Below are positions 7,162-13,965 of a DNA stretch of 20,210 nt, piece after piece. The DNA is from Pyrodictiaceae archaeon (GTDB lineage: Archaea; Thermoproteota; Thermoprotei_A; Sulfolobales; Pyrodictiaceae). Every line of letters starts with the position of its first letter. The stretch's first letter is position 1. Both the position numbers and the translations under genes were made by a program. The stretch lies in assembly GCA_027046105.1 (NCBI GenBank), contig JALTZQ010000059.1, forward strand, positions 1-20,210. The letters run 5' to 3'. The notes under the pieces were generated by a model, which was not told the DNA's origin, ran no database searches, and saw nothing but the letters and a program-made list of their open reading frames with translations.

Positions 7162-8517
7162 TCACCTGGTTAGCTTCTCTTCAAATTCTAGGAATAATCG
7201 TTCAACCTCATTGATCCACTTAGGTAGATTGCTAGGTTTATCAGGATAGGCCTTATAGTGTTCTCTTACCTTCCTCATGTATTCAGCAACCAGTTTGAGT
7301 TTAAGTAGAAGACCTGGGCGTTGCACGCCACGAAGGACTATCATAGCTTTTTCTACAACCGATACCTTGAGGTCACCACTGCTACTAACTTCATATACGT
7401 CCACTTCTGGTATGAGCTTCCTTTCCATGCCAAATCTTATCTCATCGTTACTAAGTCTTTGAAGGAAACGTCTAAATACATCAAGTGCTGCTTGTTTTGC
7501 TCCGAGACCCCGCATATACTCTATATTTAACCTCCATAACCCTTCCTCATCAAAAACACCATGGTTATATGCTTCTTCGAATGACTTTGCAGCGAGGTAA
7601 GCGGCATGAAAACTATAACCCATACCTCCACCATGAACGGGGTTAACAGTGTAACCGGCATCACCTACTACGAGGACGCCATTACCTACGAGGCTATTTG
7701 CAGGCCTTCTTGTGGGCACTGGTGCACCAGCTGCGTTTATTACACGATAATTGTGGGATAGAGGCTCTTCATGTATGAGCTTCTCCTTATAAATCTTGAT
7801 GGGGTTCGGATATCCCATCCCTCCCTGAACGCCAAGGCCAATGTTTGCGCTATGTCTTGATTCCGGGAAAAACCACCAATAACCACCTGGTGCAACATCT
7901 TGATCGAGGTATATCCTTATCACTTCTGGCTCATCAATCTCGTAATCATTATATTCTATGATTTCCCTATATGCGATATTCAGATCCCTTTCATCTATAT
8001 CTTCACTTACGGGCCATTCAGATGGTAGTCTTGCCTTGATTACCCTTGAGAATCCACTGGCTTCAATGACAACGAATGCTTCCACATCAATGGTTTTCTC
8101 CCCCTTCTTTACACGTATCCCAGTAACCTTACCATTCCTAAGTATTGGTTCAAGCACTTTGGTGTGGTAATTAATTACAGCTCCTTTATCTGCTGCGTCC
8201 TTTAGCAAGGTTCTACCCAGCAAGTTTCTATCGATAATGTATCCTTCACCGTATACACGGTACCGTGTGGTTTTTCCTGGCGAGTAAATATCTATGGCTT
8301 TAACGCGGTTCTTTATTGTTCTGATAGGCGGTTCTGGTAAACCTGCATTTCTGAAGTGGTGGGCTCCAATAGCGTCTCCACAGGGCTTTCCCCAGATGGT
8401 GCTTTCTCCTCTCCAGTCAAAACCAGCCACATTGAACCCCATTCGTGCAAGGTGCCATAATGCTACAGTGCCAGCGGGTCCAAGACCGACTACAACAGCA
8501 TCGTATTTCTCCGTCAT
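7162..8517 (-). CDS. Geranylgeranyl reductase family flavoprotein (archaeal lipid saturation)
   Basis: FAD enzyme expected to reduce double bonds in the geranylgeranyl chains of archaeal ether lipids, acting at the membrane surface. 451 residues. The N-terminal dinucleotide site is VVVGLGPAGTVAL (8-20); WGKPCGDAIG (42-51) carries the conserved Cys of this family; PGGYWWFFP (210-218) matches the family motif PxxYxWxFP that contacts the lipid; VVGDAGYTVNPVHGGGMG (283-300) is the second FAD motif. Family relatives also act on chlorophyll or menaquinone side chains, so the exact substrate is inferred. The ATG at 8517 is well placed before the conserved Rossmann strand. It is divergent from Hsp20 and leads an operon with the zinc finger and PfkB kinase. 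Confidence 0.93.
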   Translation of the reverse strand: MTEKYDAVVVGLGPAGTVALWHLARMGFNVAGFDWRGESTIWGKPCGDAIGAHHFRNAGLPEPPIRTIKNRVKAIDIYSPGKTTRYRVYGEGYIIDRNLLGRTLLKDAADKGAVINYHTKVLEPILRNGKVTGIRVKKGEKTIDVEAFVVIEASGFSRVIKARLPSEWPVSEDIDERDLNIAYREIIEYNDYEIDEPEVIRIYLDQDVAPGGYWWFFPESRHSANIGLGVQGGMGYPNPIKIYKEKLIHEEPLSHNYRVINAAGAPVPTRRPANSLVGNGVLVVGDAGYTVNPVHGGGMGYSFHAAYLAAKSFEEAYNHGVFDEEGLWRLNIEYMRGLGAKQAALDVFRRFLQRLSNDEIRFGMERKLIPEVDVYEVSSSGDLKVSVVEKAMIVLRGVQRPGLLLKLKLVAEYMRKVREHYKAYPDKPSNLPKWINEVERLFLEFEEKLTR

Positions 8518-8646
8518 TGTCTCAATCCCTTTTCCACTAAACCTGGTTCATAAGAAGATAGTCCTGGCTATTAAAGGACTAGTTTCAGCCTAAACAGATA
8601 TTATTGAGGTAGGGGTGGAGAGAATACTAAGAGGGGTGTAATCCCC

Positions 8647-9174
8647 GTGAGCTACTGGCGTAGAAGAAGATCATTCTTTGACGAGTTTATAGAAGATGTT
8701 ATGAGGGGCTTCGAGGAACTATTCACAATGCTTGAAAGAGAAGCATTTGAGATTTTTAGCCGTGGAAGTGGTGCTCGAGGACCAGTAGTTTATGGTGTAA
8801 GAATAACAATAGGACCAGATGGTAAGCCCATAATAGAAGAGTTCGGTAATGTTAAGCGTAAAGGCATAAGGCCAATCATAAGCGAAGAACGTGAGCCACT
8901 TGTTGATGTCTTTGAAGAAAAAGATAAAGTAATAGTTGTAGCAGAGCTGCCCGGAGTAGATAAGGATAAAATAGATGTTAGAATAAAGGATAGCAAGCTC
9001 ATAATAAGAGCCAGTGATAAGGACAGAAAGTACTACAAGGAAATAGATTTGCCCGCAGAGGTTAAGCCAGATACAGCACGTGCTAAATATAAGAATGGAG
9101 TTCTAGAGATAATAATTGACAAGAGAGTTGAAGAGAAAGAGAAGGAAGGAGGTATTAGGGTCGAGGTAGAGTAG
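8647..9174 (+). CDS. Hsp20/alpha-crystallin small heat-shock protein
   Basis: ATP-independent holdase chaperone that binds unfolding proteins. 175 residues from GTG 8647; GAGGGGTG (8631-8638) sits eight bases upstream. The N-terminal arm (1-80) is Arg- and Phe-rich (SYWRRRRSFFDEFIEDVMRG), typical of oligomer-forming arms. The alpha-crystallin domain covers about 83-160: PLVDVFEEKDKVIVVAELPGV and the signature YKNGVLEI (148-155). The tail IRVEVE (170-175) contains an I-x-V that may stand in for the IxI oligomer motif. TATA-like TATTAA or ATATTATT tracts lie between 8567 and 8605. It is convergent with the ZPR1 gene, four bases away. Confidence 0.93.
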   Translation: MSYWRRRRSFFDEFIEDVMRGFEELFTMLEREAFEIFSRGSGARGPVVYGVRITIGPDGKPIIEEFGNVKRKGIRPIISEEREPLVDVFEEKDKVIVVAELPGVDKDKIDVRIKDSKLIIRASDKDRKYYKEIDLPAEVKPDTARAKYKNGVLEIIIDKRVEEKEKEGGIRVEVE

Positions 9175-9177
9175 AAT

Positions 9178-9708
9178 TCAGTGAGGCCTATAGTTCGGGA
9201 TAATTGCACTAGCTCCTTCGGGATCCTCAATCATTACCCTAAACCTTTTCCTCCCTTCTATTGCCTCATGTAGTTCCTGCTGTTTTCTTCTGCATGTTTC
9301 GTTAGCCTCTTTTCTACATACTAGATCCAGCATGTCACGGAACCTATGTAATAGCCCTTCAATAGTGGTTATGAATCCCTCGGAGGCAGGGCCAGGTTCT
9401 AATTCAAGACCAAGTTCGGGTATTGTGATACGAGCTTTTGACGACCTGATTATAAGAGCATTGAGGTCTTGTTCGTTTTTGACATGAAATACTATCCTCT
9501 TAGGTCCACGTGCTTCAGCTAATTTTACATCGGTCGATCTATAACCACATTGTTTACAAATGCCTATTGAGAGAATGACTCTACCCACTAACATTACATT
9601 ATACATGTAATTACGTATGGTGAACCTCTTATAACCGCAAATAGGGCAAGATGTTACAAGCTCTCCCACGTATTTCAGGCTATCTGTTTCAGTTATGTTA
9701 TTGTGCAT
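9178..9708 (-). CDS. ZPR1-type zinc-finger domain protein
   Basis: A 176-residue single-domain archaeal relative of eukaryotic ZPR1, a zinc-binding factor that there binds translation factor eEF1A. Visible: the zinc ribbon CPIC (21-24) and CKQC (51-54), four cysteines; the ZPR1-type beta-sheet core (ILSIGICKQCGYRSTDVK); and the late DPEGAS (162-167), matching the family's DPxGxS. I chose the ATG at 9708 because GGAGGTG (9716-9722) lies seven bases before it and the zinc domain follows at once; the frame is open to 9900 but the extra residues are not ZPR1-like. A TATA-like TATTATTC (about 9753-9760) suits this start. The archaeal role is not established; a chaperone or adaptor role in translation is inferred. 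Confidence 0.88.
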   Translation of the reverse strand: MHNNITETDSLKYVGELVTSCPICGYKRFTIRNYMYNVMLVGRVILSIGICKQCGYRSTDVKLAEARGPKRIVFHVKNEQDLNALIIRSSKARITIPELGLELEPGPASEGFITTIEGLLHRFRDMLDLVCRKEANETCRRKQQELHEAIEGRKRFRVMIEDPEGASAIIPNYRPH

Positions 9709-9715
9709 CACTGTA

Positions 9716-9722
9716 CACCTCC
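9716..9722 (-). promoter_or_regulatory. Ribosome binding site deciding the ZPR1 gene start
   Basis: GGAGGTG on the minus strand, seven bases before the ATG at 9708 (four before the adjacent in-frame GTG at 9711). It is a near-perfect match to the anti-Shine-Dalgarno end of archaeal 16S rRNA and rules against the upstream extension of the frame to 9900. Confidence 0.75.
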
Positions 9723-10006
9723 AGCACAATCTACTACTATTGCGTTTGAAAAGAATAATACTGTTAGATGGTGTAGTTGTACTATGACGCAGTAAATGAC
9801 TGGTACTACCACCAATAATCTTCATTACCTGTGCTGTATACAGAAGAGCTAGAATAAAATTGCCTGGAGGAGAAGCATAACCTATACACGTTATACCCAA
9901 TTGTCTATACTGTACCTGGTATGGAGCCTTAGTACTCTCCCGGAAAGTAATTAACTCGACAAGAGCTGCTTGCGGCTAAATTGCACTCGTCATTCATGTA
10001 TGCAAT
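9723..10006. other. Intergenic spacer between divergent ZPR1 and ribbon-helix-helix genes
   Basis: With the flanking ribosome sites this makes about 309 bases (9709-10017) without a convincing gene. It holds a TATA-like TATTATTC on the minus strand (about 9753-9760), fitting ZPR1, and GGCTAAATTG on the plus strand (about 9972-9981), fitting a start at about 10003 for the RHH gene. I see no tRNA, box C/D pair or repeat in it. Confidence 0.5.
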
Positions 10007-10017
10007 GAGGTGGAAGT

Positions 10018-10302
10018 TTGAGTCGTAATAAAAATCATAGTAGCGAGTTTGACATACTGGTTGTCCCACCAACAAAGGTTGTTAGCATTAAACTAGATGT
10101 AGCAACTATAGAGATGCTGGATGAGATTTGGCAGAGGTATGGATTTAGGTCGCGTAGTGATTTTATAAGGACTGCTATAATTTTCTTCATAACAGTACTT
10201 GAAAAATTAAATGCAGCATCGGAAGAGGATAAAGTAAAGAAGCAGATATTTGCATTAGACGAACTTAATGAGATACTTGACAAACTAAGTGTTGACGCTT
10301 AA
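10018..10302 (+). CDS. Ribbon-helix-helix (CopG/Arc-like) transcription regulator
   Basis: A 94-residue dimeric DNA-binding protein by pattern. The ribbon-helix-helix lies at about 20-58: the beta strand KVVSIKLDVATIEML, a helix ending in EIWQRYG, then RSRSDFIRTAIIFFITVLEK, whose G-(F)-RSRSDFIR is the usual turn and second helix of CopG proteins. The C-terminal third is an acidic and basic helix likely to help assembly. The start is TTG at 10018, with GAGGTG (10007-10012) five bases upstream. Target genes are unknown; it could control itself or the divergent ZPR1 gene through the shared spacer, or be an orphan antitoxin-like regulator, but no toxin gene is adjacent. Confidence 0.85.
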   Translation: MSRNKNHSSEFDILVVPPTKVVSIKLDVATIEMLDEIWQRYGFRSRSDFIRTAIIFFITVLEKLNAASEEDKVKKQIFALDELNEILDKLSVDA

Positions 10303-10331
10303 TGTGTATAGGCTATTACCAAGCTAGGGAT

Positions 10332-10706
10332 TTATTTTCCTAGCAGTTCTTTAAGTTTCTGTTTAAATACATTAGCGCATGCATCTAAATCATGTTCAAT
10401 CTTTTCTAGGACCTTTTTCGGATCCTCGACATAGTATTTGAATCGCGGCCTTCCAACACTTTGTCTTTTTTCTCGTCTCCTAGATACGAATCCTAACTCA
10501 ACAAGCTTATTGAGCGATCGATTAACAGTGGCTTTGCTTAGTCGTAGCTTCTCCGCTAATTCATCTACAGTATACTCTCCTCCTTGTAAAAGTTCTATGA
10601 GTATCTGTGTATCGGTTTCTGACAGATCGTAACAGAATCTAAGTCCTTCAGCTATTGTAGCTTCTCTACCAGAAGGTAGCCTCAGCCTAATCTCAAGTAT
10701 ATCCAT
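10332..10706 (-). CDS. Winged-helix regulator (TrmB/MarR-like)
   Basis: 124 residues. The helix-turn-helix is at about 30-77: TDTQILIELLQGGEYTVDELAEKLRLSKATVNRSLNKLVELGFV, followed by the beta wing SRRREKRQSVGRPRFKYYVED (78-98), with GRPRF typical of archaeal TrmB/HTH_20-type regulators. A C-terminal helix (99-124) probably forms the dimer interface. There is no ligand-binding domain as in full-length TrmB, so this is a minimal regulator. The ATG at 10706 follows a GAGGCGAG-like ribosome site. The stop lies 29 bases from the convergent ribbon-helix-helix gene. It is downstream of marC on the same strand, 56 bases away, and could regulate it. Confidence 0.85.
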   Translation of the reverse strand: MDILEIRLRLPSGREATIAEGLRFCYDLSETDTQILIELLQGGEYTVDELAEKLRLSKATVNRSLNKLVELGFVSRRREKRQSVGRPRFKYYVEDPKKVLEKIEHDLDACANVFKQKLKELLGK

Positions 10707-10762
10707 AATTCTCGCCTCACATGTAAATAATATTGTGTAAGCAATTAAATAGTTTGCCTATA

Positions 10763-11410
10763 TTAATCTATTGTATTGTTGCATGAATCTGAAGCGAAAG
10801 TTTTAGATAATATTTCAACAATGCTTTCTCTTATCATTGCAACAGCTATTGCTGCAAGCAGTATTGACATTATCTTCGCTAGTGCTACTGCACCATTACG
10901 TCCGAGGAGCTCCATTAGCTTTTCACTTGAGTGAAGTAGTAAGTATGTTATTACTGCGTTTAGAGCAAGTGATAAAAGCGCATAACCTATGCCGTGGACG
11001 GCTTTTATGTACAATATTGTTGCTATTGCTGCAGGCCCTGCAAGTAATGGTGTAGCTAATGGCACAATTGCTATTGATTCAATGTCTTTCCTCTGTACGG
11101 TTATTGCTCCTGCCTCGGTGTATCCCATTATACCTGCTATGCCATATATAAGCAGAATTAAACCACCAGCTATACGAAAATCGTTGACAGATAGGCCAAA
11201 GTACGATAGAAAAATATCTCCCCCAATCGCAAATGAGATAAGAATTGCTAAGGCAACTTGGACGCTTCTGCTAATTATTTTCTTTCGTTGTTTATTTTCG
11301 ATTCCGAGTGTTACTGCATAAAATATTGGTGCATTACCGAGCGGGTCTATAGCTATAAATAGCAACAGAATGGTCTTTACAGCGGTATTGATATCAAAAC
11401 CTTCTAGCAT
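10763..11410 (-). CDS. MarC-family integral membrane protein
   Basis: A 215-residue polytopic membrane protein with about six hydrophobic segments (roughly 10-32, 47-70, 78-96, 112-133, 138-158, 177-195). The family signatures are visible: FIAIDPLGNAPIFYAVT near the N-terminus (about 18-34) and PLATPLLAGPAAIATIL in the middle (about 117-133). MarC proteins are widespread; the old link to antibiotic resistance in bacteria is not supported, and their true substrate is unknown. The start overlaps the end of the cysteine-rich gene by 17 bases, so the two are probably translationally coupled, and a winged-helix regulator gene follows. Confidence 0.93.
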   Translation of the reverse strand: MLEGFDINTAVKTILLLFIAIDPLGNAPIFYAVTLGIENKQRKKIISRSVQVALAILISFAIGGDIFLSYFGLSVNDFRIAGGLILLIYGIAGIMGYTEAGAITVQRKDIESIAIVPLATPLLAGPAAIATILYIKAVHGIGYALLSLALNAVITYLLLHSSEKLMELLGRNGAVALAKIMSILLAAIAVAMIRESIVEILSKTFASDSCNNTID

Positions 11411-11771
11411 GCGTCCTTAGCACCTCTACAAGTTTTGTTTTAAGTTCCTTTATACATTCAGCTAAACACTCTCTAATGCACTCTTCTTGCTTATTTTCCT
11501 CAACTGTGCTACACTTATCATATCGGCATGTAGTATGGCAGGGTTTCTCGTTTGGAAGTACAACATATATGCTGTGTGAAAGCTTCTTAATATCCACGAG
11601 AATTGAAACACCGGCTTGGCGGAGAAGCGCTAAAATAGAATTGGGATCATCGAGCTCTTGTTGAAAGATGAATACACCATAATGCTCAATCGCCTCGGCT
11701 ATCCTCGTTAATAACCTATTGTTTTGAGGCTCCATATTGTTGTTTTTTTGTTTCCGTTTAGCCGTATCCAA
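11394..11771 (-). CDS. Cysteine-rich hypothetical protein coupled to marC
   Basis: 125 residues from TTG 11771 (an ATG at 11735 would remove 12 residues). The first half has a helix and strands (LLTRIAEAIEHYGVFIFQQ; VSILVDIKKLSHSIYVVLP). The second half has six cysteines at 78, 82, 87, 98, 102 and 106, spaced C-X3-C-X4-C-X10-C-X3-C-X3-C, within a charged helical region ending in a basic tail. This could bind zinc or an Fe-S cluster, or form disulfides between two helices as in twin CX3C proteins; I cannot choose between them. No family recognised. A TATA-like CTAAATAC at 11821-11828 suggests a promoter. It overlaps marC by 17 bases, hinting at a shared task. Confidence 0.7.
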   Translation of the reverse strand: MDTAKRKQKNNNMEPQNNRLLTRIAEAIEHYGVFIFQQELDDPNSILALLRQAGVSILVDIKKLSHSIYVVLPNEKPCHTTCRYDKCSTVEENKQEECIRECLAECIKELKTKLVEVLRTHARRF

Positions 11772-11820
11772 GTCTATCTCAACCTCACGGTGTACGCTAT
11801 CTCTTCTAGGACAGGATGTA

Positions 11821-11828
11821 GTATTTAG
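11821..11828. promoter_or_regulatory. Shared TATA-like element between divergent genes
   Basis: GTATTTAG (CTAAATAC on the minus strand). Predicted transcription starts about 26 bases away on each side are near 11850 (before the GGGGAG ribosome site at 11856-11861 and TTG 11868) and near 11798 (before TTG 11771). It is identical to the octamer at 4788-4795. Function inferred from position. Confidence 0.45.
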
Positions 11829-11867
11829 GGTCTCAACTACTCTTCACTCCTACTCGGGGAGAAAAGG

Positions 11868-12098
11868 TTGACACAAGAGGAGATGCCCGTTATCTTTATT
11901 GAAGGAATGGCTTCTGCGGGTCTTATAGAGAAGTATTGGATTGAAGAATGCATGGGTGGTCGACGAGTACGAATACATGTTAAGACAATTGATGGCCGTC
12001 ATTTAGTGACTAAATGTATTGATAAGCGTGGTTCAAAGCGCGTTATACATGTGTTAGCAGAGTATATGAAGTTAAGTAGATTAATTGTTGAAGAGTAA
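11868..12098 (+). CDS. Small hypothetical protein
   Basis: 76 residues from TTG 11868, with GGGGAG (11856-11861) six bases upstream. The sequence alternates strands and charge (WIEECMGGRRVRIHVKTIDGRHLVTKCID) and ends in a helix (VIHVLAEYMKLSRLIVEE), so a compact alpha/beta fold is likely. Two cysteines (29 and 50) could pair. I recognise no family. The next gene on the same strand starts 52 bases later, so the two may share a transcript. Confidence 0.65.
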   Translation: MTQEEMPVIFIEGMASAGLIEKYWIEECMGGRRVRIHVKTIDGRHLVTKCIDKRGSKRVIHVLAEYMKLSRLIVEE

Positions 12099-12150
12099 CA
12101 GCAACGTAATAAAGCAGTGTAATGGCTAAGACGGGAAATGGTGTAGAGCT

Positions 12151-12504
12151 GTGGGTAAACGTATGAGAATGACCTTACCTAAAAAGGAAGAGGATCTGCA
12201 ACGTGTAGTAGAGGAGGTTGCTGAATCACATCCAGAGATGGTACATGAGCACCATCACCATCACCACGCCCACGATATCGATGAATTATTACATACGATA
12301 GATGTATTGCTGGATGCAATGAATACTAGAATAGCTGACCTAGAAGAGAAAACAACAATACTATATAAGGCTGTACGTGAGCTGTACAAACTTTTCCCTC
12401 TTCTCGTAAAAATACAGCTTACCGAGAATGAAAGAGAAAAGAGACAAGTTATTGAAGAGATAGAAAGGCTTCTCTCTAAGAGTTTCGAGGGAGCAAAAAC
12501 GTAA
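12151..12504 (+). CDS. Coiled-coil protein with a histidine-rich segment
   Basis: 117 residues from GTG 12151. After a basic start (MGKRMRMTLPKKEED) comes an acidic helix, then HEHHHHHHAHD at about 32-42, a natural run of histidines, followed by a long heptad-like coiled coil (about 43-112, IDELLHTIDVLLDAMNTRI and so on). The histidines alternate CAC and CAT codons, so this is not a simple base repeat. Such segments often bind zinc, nickel or cobalt; here that is an inference. No catalytic motif, membrane segment or known family. The start could be the ATG at 12163 or 12169. The 3' end overlaps the convergent nucleotidyltransferase gene by 29 bases. Confidence 0.72.
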   Translation: MGKRMRMTLPKKEEDLQRVVEEVAESHPEMVHEHHHHHHAHDIDELLHTIDVLLDAMNTRIADLEEKTTILYKAVRELYKLFPLLVKIQLTENEREKRQVIEEIERLLSKSFEGAKT

Positions 12505-13255
12505 TCTCTTCTGAAACTCCTACAAAAATTGCATCGTCGTAGTCGTTATCTTGCCTTATGGTCTTACCTTCAACTCCCCTTACTAGAAAGGGGCCTCCTT
12601 CAAGGATTGAGGGTGTATAAATACCATCAAACACTACAATTTGGTAACTCTCGCCGCTATTGCTTCTTGCTTGGACAACACTTGGATAATCAAGAGCTGA
12701 GGGCTGTAAAGGCTCAATAAATACATTTACCTTTACGATCCTTCTCCCCGTATGGAACAATCTTTTCTCGTCTCGCATCCTCATAGTAGAGGAGGCAATG
12801 CTTATGGAGACTTCACGTGTGGCATACACGAATCGTTGCCACGGGCGATAGAGTTTCAATATATATTCTATGGGAAGCCTTCTAGCTCTGGCTTCACGTA
12901 TGGCCCAGTCAATCAATTTATCTAGATTAAGTGGTGTGACCATATTTTCTAGCTTCTCTAGGGCTTGAAGAACACATTCGTATTCGTCGATAACTAAGTC
13001 AAGATCCGAGCCCTCATGTGTTGACCCTAAGAGTAGGGAACCTGTTGGTTTTAGGCATATAGGTTCGAGCTCGGTAATAGCCAATAGGCTGGCATAGATT
13101 TCTTCAAGAATATTGTTTGGACTCTGGGCAAGGATTATATTAGCAGCGGTCACCGAGCTGCACACAATTGAACGTGCCGTCAATGAATAATTGCAAGTGT
13201 TCACACCATATATTGGATTGTATTCATGACAACCAGTTTTTCTCATAGCTTTCAC
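12476..13255 (-). CDS. Predicted nucleotidyltransferase (pol-beta fold, COG1665-like)
   Basis: The canonical-start part has 259 residues from GTG 13255. The nucleotidyltransferase signature is plain: TGSLLLGSTHEGSDLDLVI (71-89), that is Gly-Ser, then the metal-binding Asp84 and Asp86. After it comes a helical part with RPWQRFVYATREVSISI and later a beta-rich tail (PFLVRGVEGKTIRQD). This layout recalls the uncharacterised archaeal COG1665-type family, so nucleotide transfer is predicted but the substrate is unknown. The gene probably extends upstream: the frame stays open to 13594, and residues just upstream look protein-like and continuous, yet without a usual start codon (see the extension feature). 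It is convergent with, and overlaps, the histidine-rich gene. Confidence 0.85.
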   Translation of the reverse strand: MKAMRKTGCHEYNPIYGVNTCNYSLTARSIVCSSVTAANIILAQSPNNILEEIYASLLAITELEPICLKPTGSLLLGSTHEGSDLDLVIDEYECVLQALEKLENMVTPLNLDKLIDWAIREARARRLPIEYILKLYRPWQRFVYATREVSISIASSTMRMRDEKRLFHTGRRIVKVNVFIEPLQPSALDYPSVVQARSNSGESYQIVVFDGIYTPSILEGGPFLVRGVEGKTIRQDNDYDDAIFVGVSEEITFLLPRNS

Positions 13256-13441
13256 TACGCTTGTAGCGGAATATGTTTCAATAACTCTTTGTAGTCGTCC
13301 TTCTATGAAAATCCAAGGTTCATGGCTATTATCTGATAAGCTGTATTTTGGTAAAACTAGGTAGGTCTTGGAGAAGAGCTTCCTTATTGGGAGGAAAACT
13401 GTAGATGTAAAGGTGTCGTAAATTAAGTCTCCACAACTAAT
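13256..13441 (-). other. In-frame N-terminal extension of the nucleotidyltransferase lacking ATG, GTG or TTG
   Basis: The frame reads on upstream of GTG 13255 as CGDLIYDTFTST, then FSKTYLVLPKYS and PWIFIEGRLQRVIETYS, which looks like the N-terminal domain of the COG1665-type family. I checked every codon to the in-frame stop at 13595-13597: none is ATG, GTG or TTG. ATT codons occur at 13441 and 13423. A TATA-like TTCTATAAC (13461-13469) centres about 25 bases before 13441, so a leaderless start there is conceivable. A sequence error or lost start is the plain alternative. Confidence 0.5.
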
Positions 13442-13485
13442 AGTAGAGTGGTATGTCTTGTTATAGAAACACCATGTGGGCCAGA

Positions 13486-13965
13486 TTATGCCTGGGCACC
13501 CCTTTGATGATTCAGTAGAGCGTTTAAACGTTTTAGCATAATCTTTCTCTCGATTGATGCCACTAACTTGCGTGTGGCAATTACTGCGTCGGGGTTAACA
13601 CTTATGCTATCAATGCCTTTCTCGACAAGGAATTCCACTATTTCGGGATAGGTGCTAGGGGCTTGGCCACAAATGGATACTGTCCTGCCATGTCGGTGTG
13701 CTTTTTCTATTAGCATTTCAATAGCCTTCAGTACGGCGGGGTCACGTTCATCAAAATAGCCCATATCGGCCAAGAGGTTAGAGTCGCGGTCAACACCCAG
13801 CACTAATTGTGTAAGATCATTACTACCTATGCTGAACCCATCAACTAGCTTTGCAAACTCGTCTGCGAGAAGGACAACACTTGGTACTTCGGCCATTACC
13901 CATATTTGGAAATCCCTTTCGCGGCCCAGGTCTTCATCAGCCATTATTTCCAGTACCTTCTCCAA
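13486..13965 (-). CDS. ppsA: Phosphoenolpyruvate synthase, C-terminal fragment (after frameshift)
   Basis: 159 residues read from TTG 13965, out of frame with the rest of ppsA. It holds the end of the PEP/pyruvate barrel domain: [20 protein letters not shown] (19-39), [19 protein letters not shown] (44-62) and VSICGQAPS (96-104), whose Cys99 is the catalytic acid-base cysteine near base 13671. All these are intact, so the protein would be normal if the frame were restored. This fragment alone lacks the ATP-grasp and phosphohistidine domains. It ends 45 bases before a likely start of the nucleotidyltransferase gene. It should be treated as one gene with the upstream part. Confidence 0.9.
   Translation of the reverse strand: MEKVLEIMADEDLGRERDFQIWVMAEVPSVVLLADEFAKLVDGFSIGSNDLTQLVLGVDRDSNLLADMGYFDERDPAVLKAIEMLIEKAHRHGRTVSICGQAPSTYPEIVEFLVEKGIDSISVNPDAVIATRKLVASIERKIMLKRLNALLNHQRGAQA

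Noticed and set aside
9709..9900. N-terminal extension of the ZPR1-type protein
   Set aside because: A strong GGAGGTG site points to the ATG at 9708, and the zinc domain starts right after it; the extra residues look random.
12242..12290. Histidine run as an engineered His-tag or vector contamination
   Set aside because: The codons are mixed, the surrounding protein is continuous and the flanking DNA is of the same composition; nothing vector-like is nearby.
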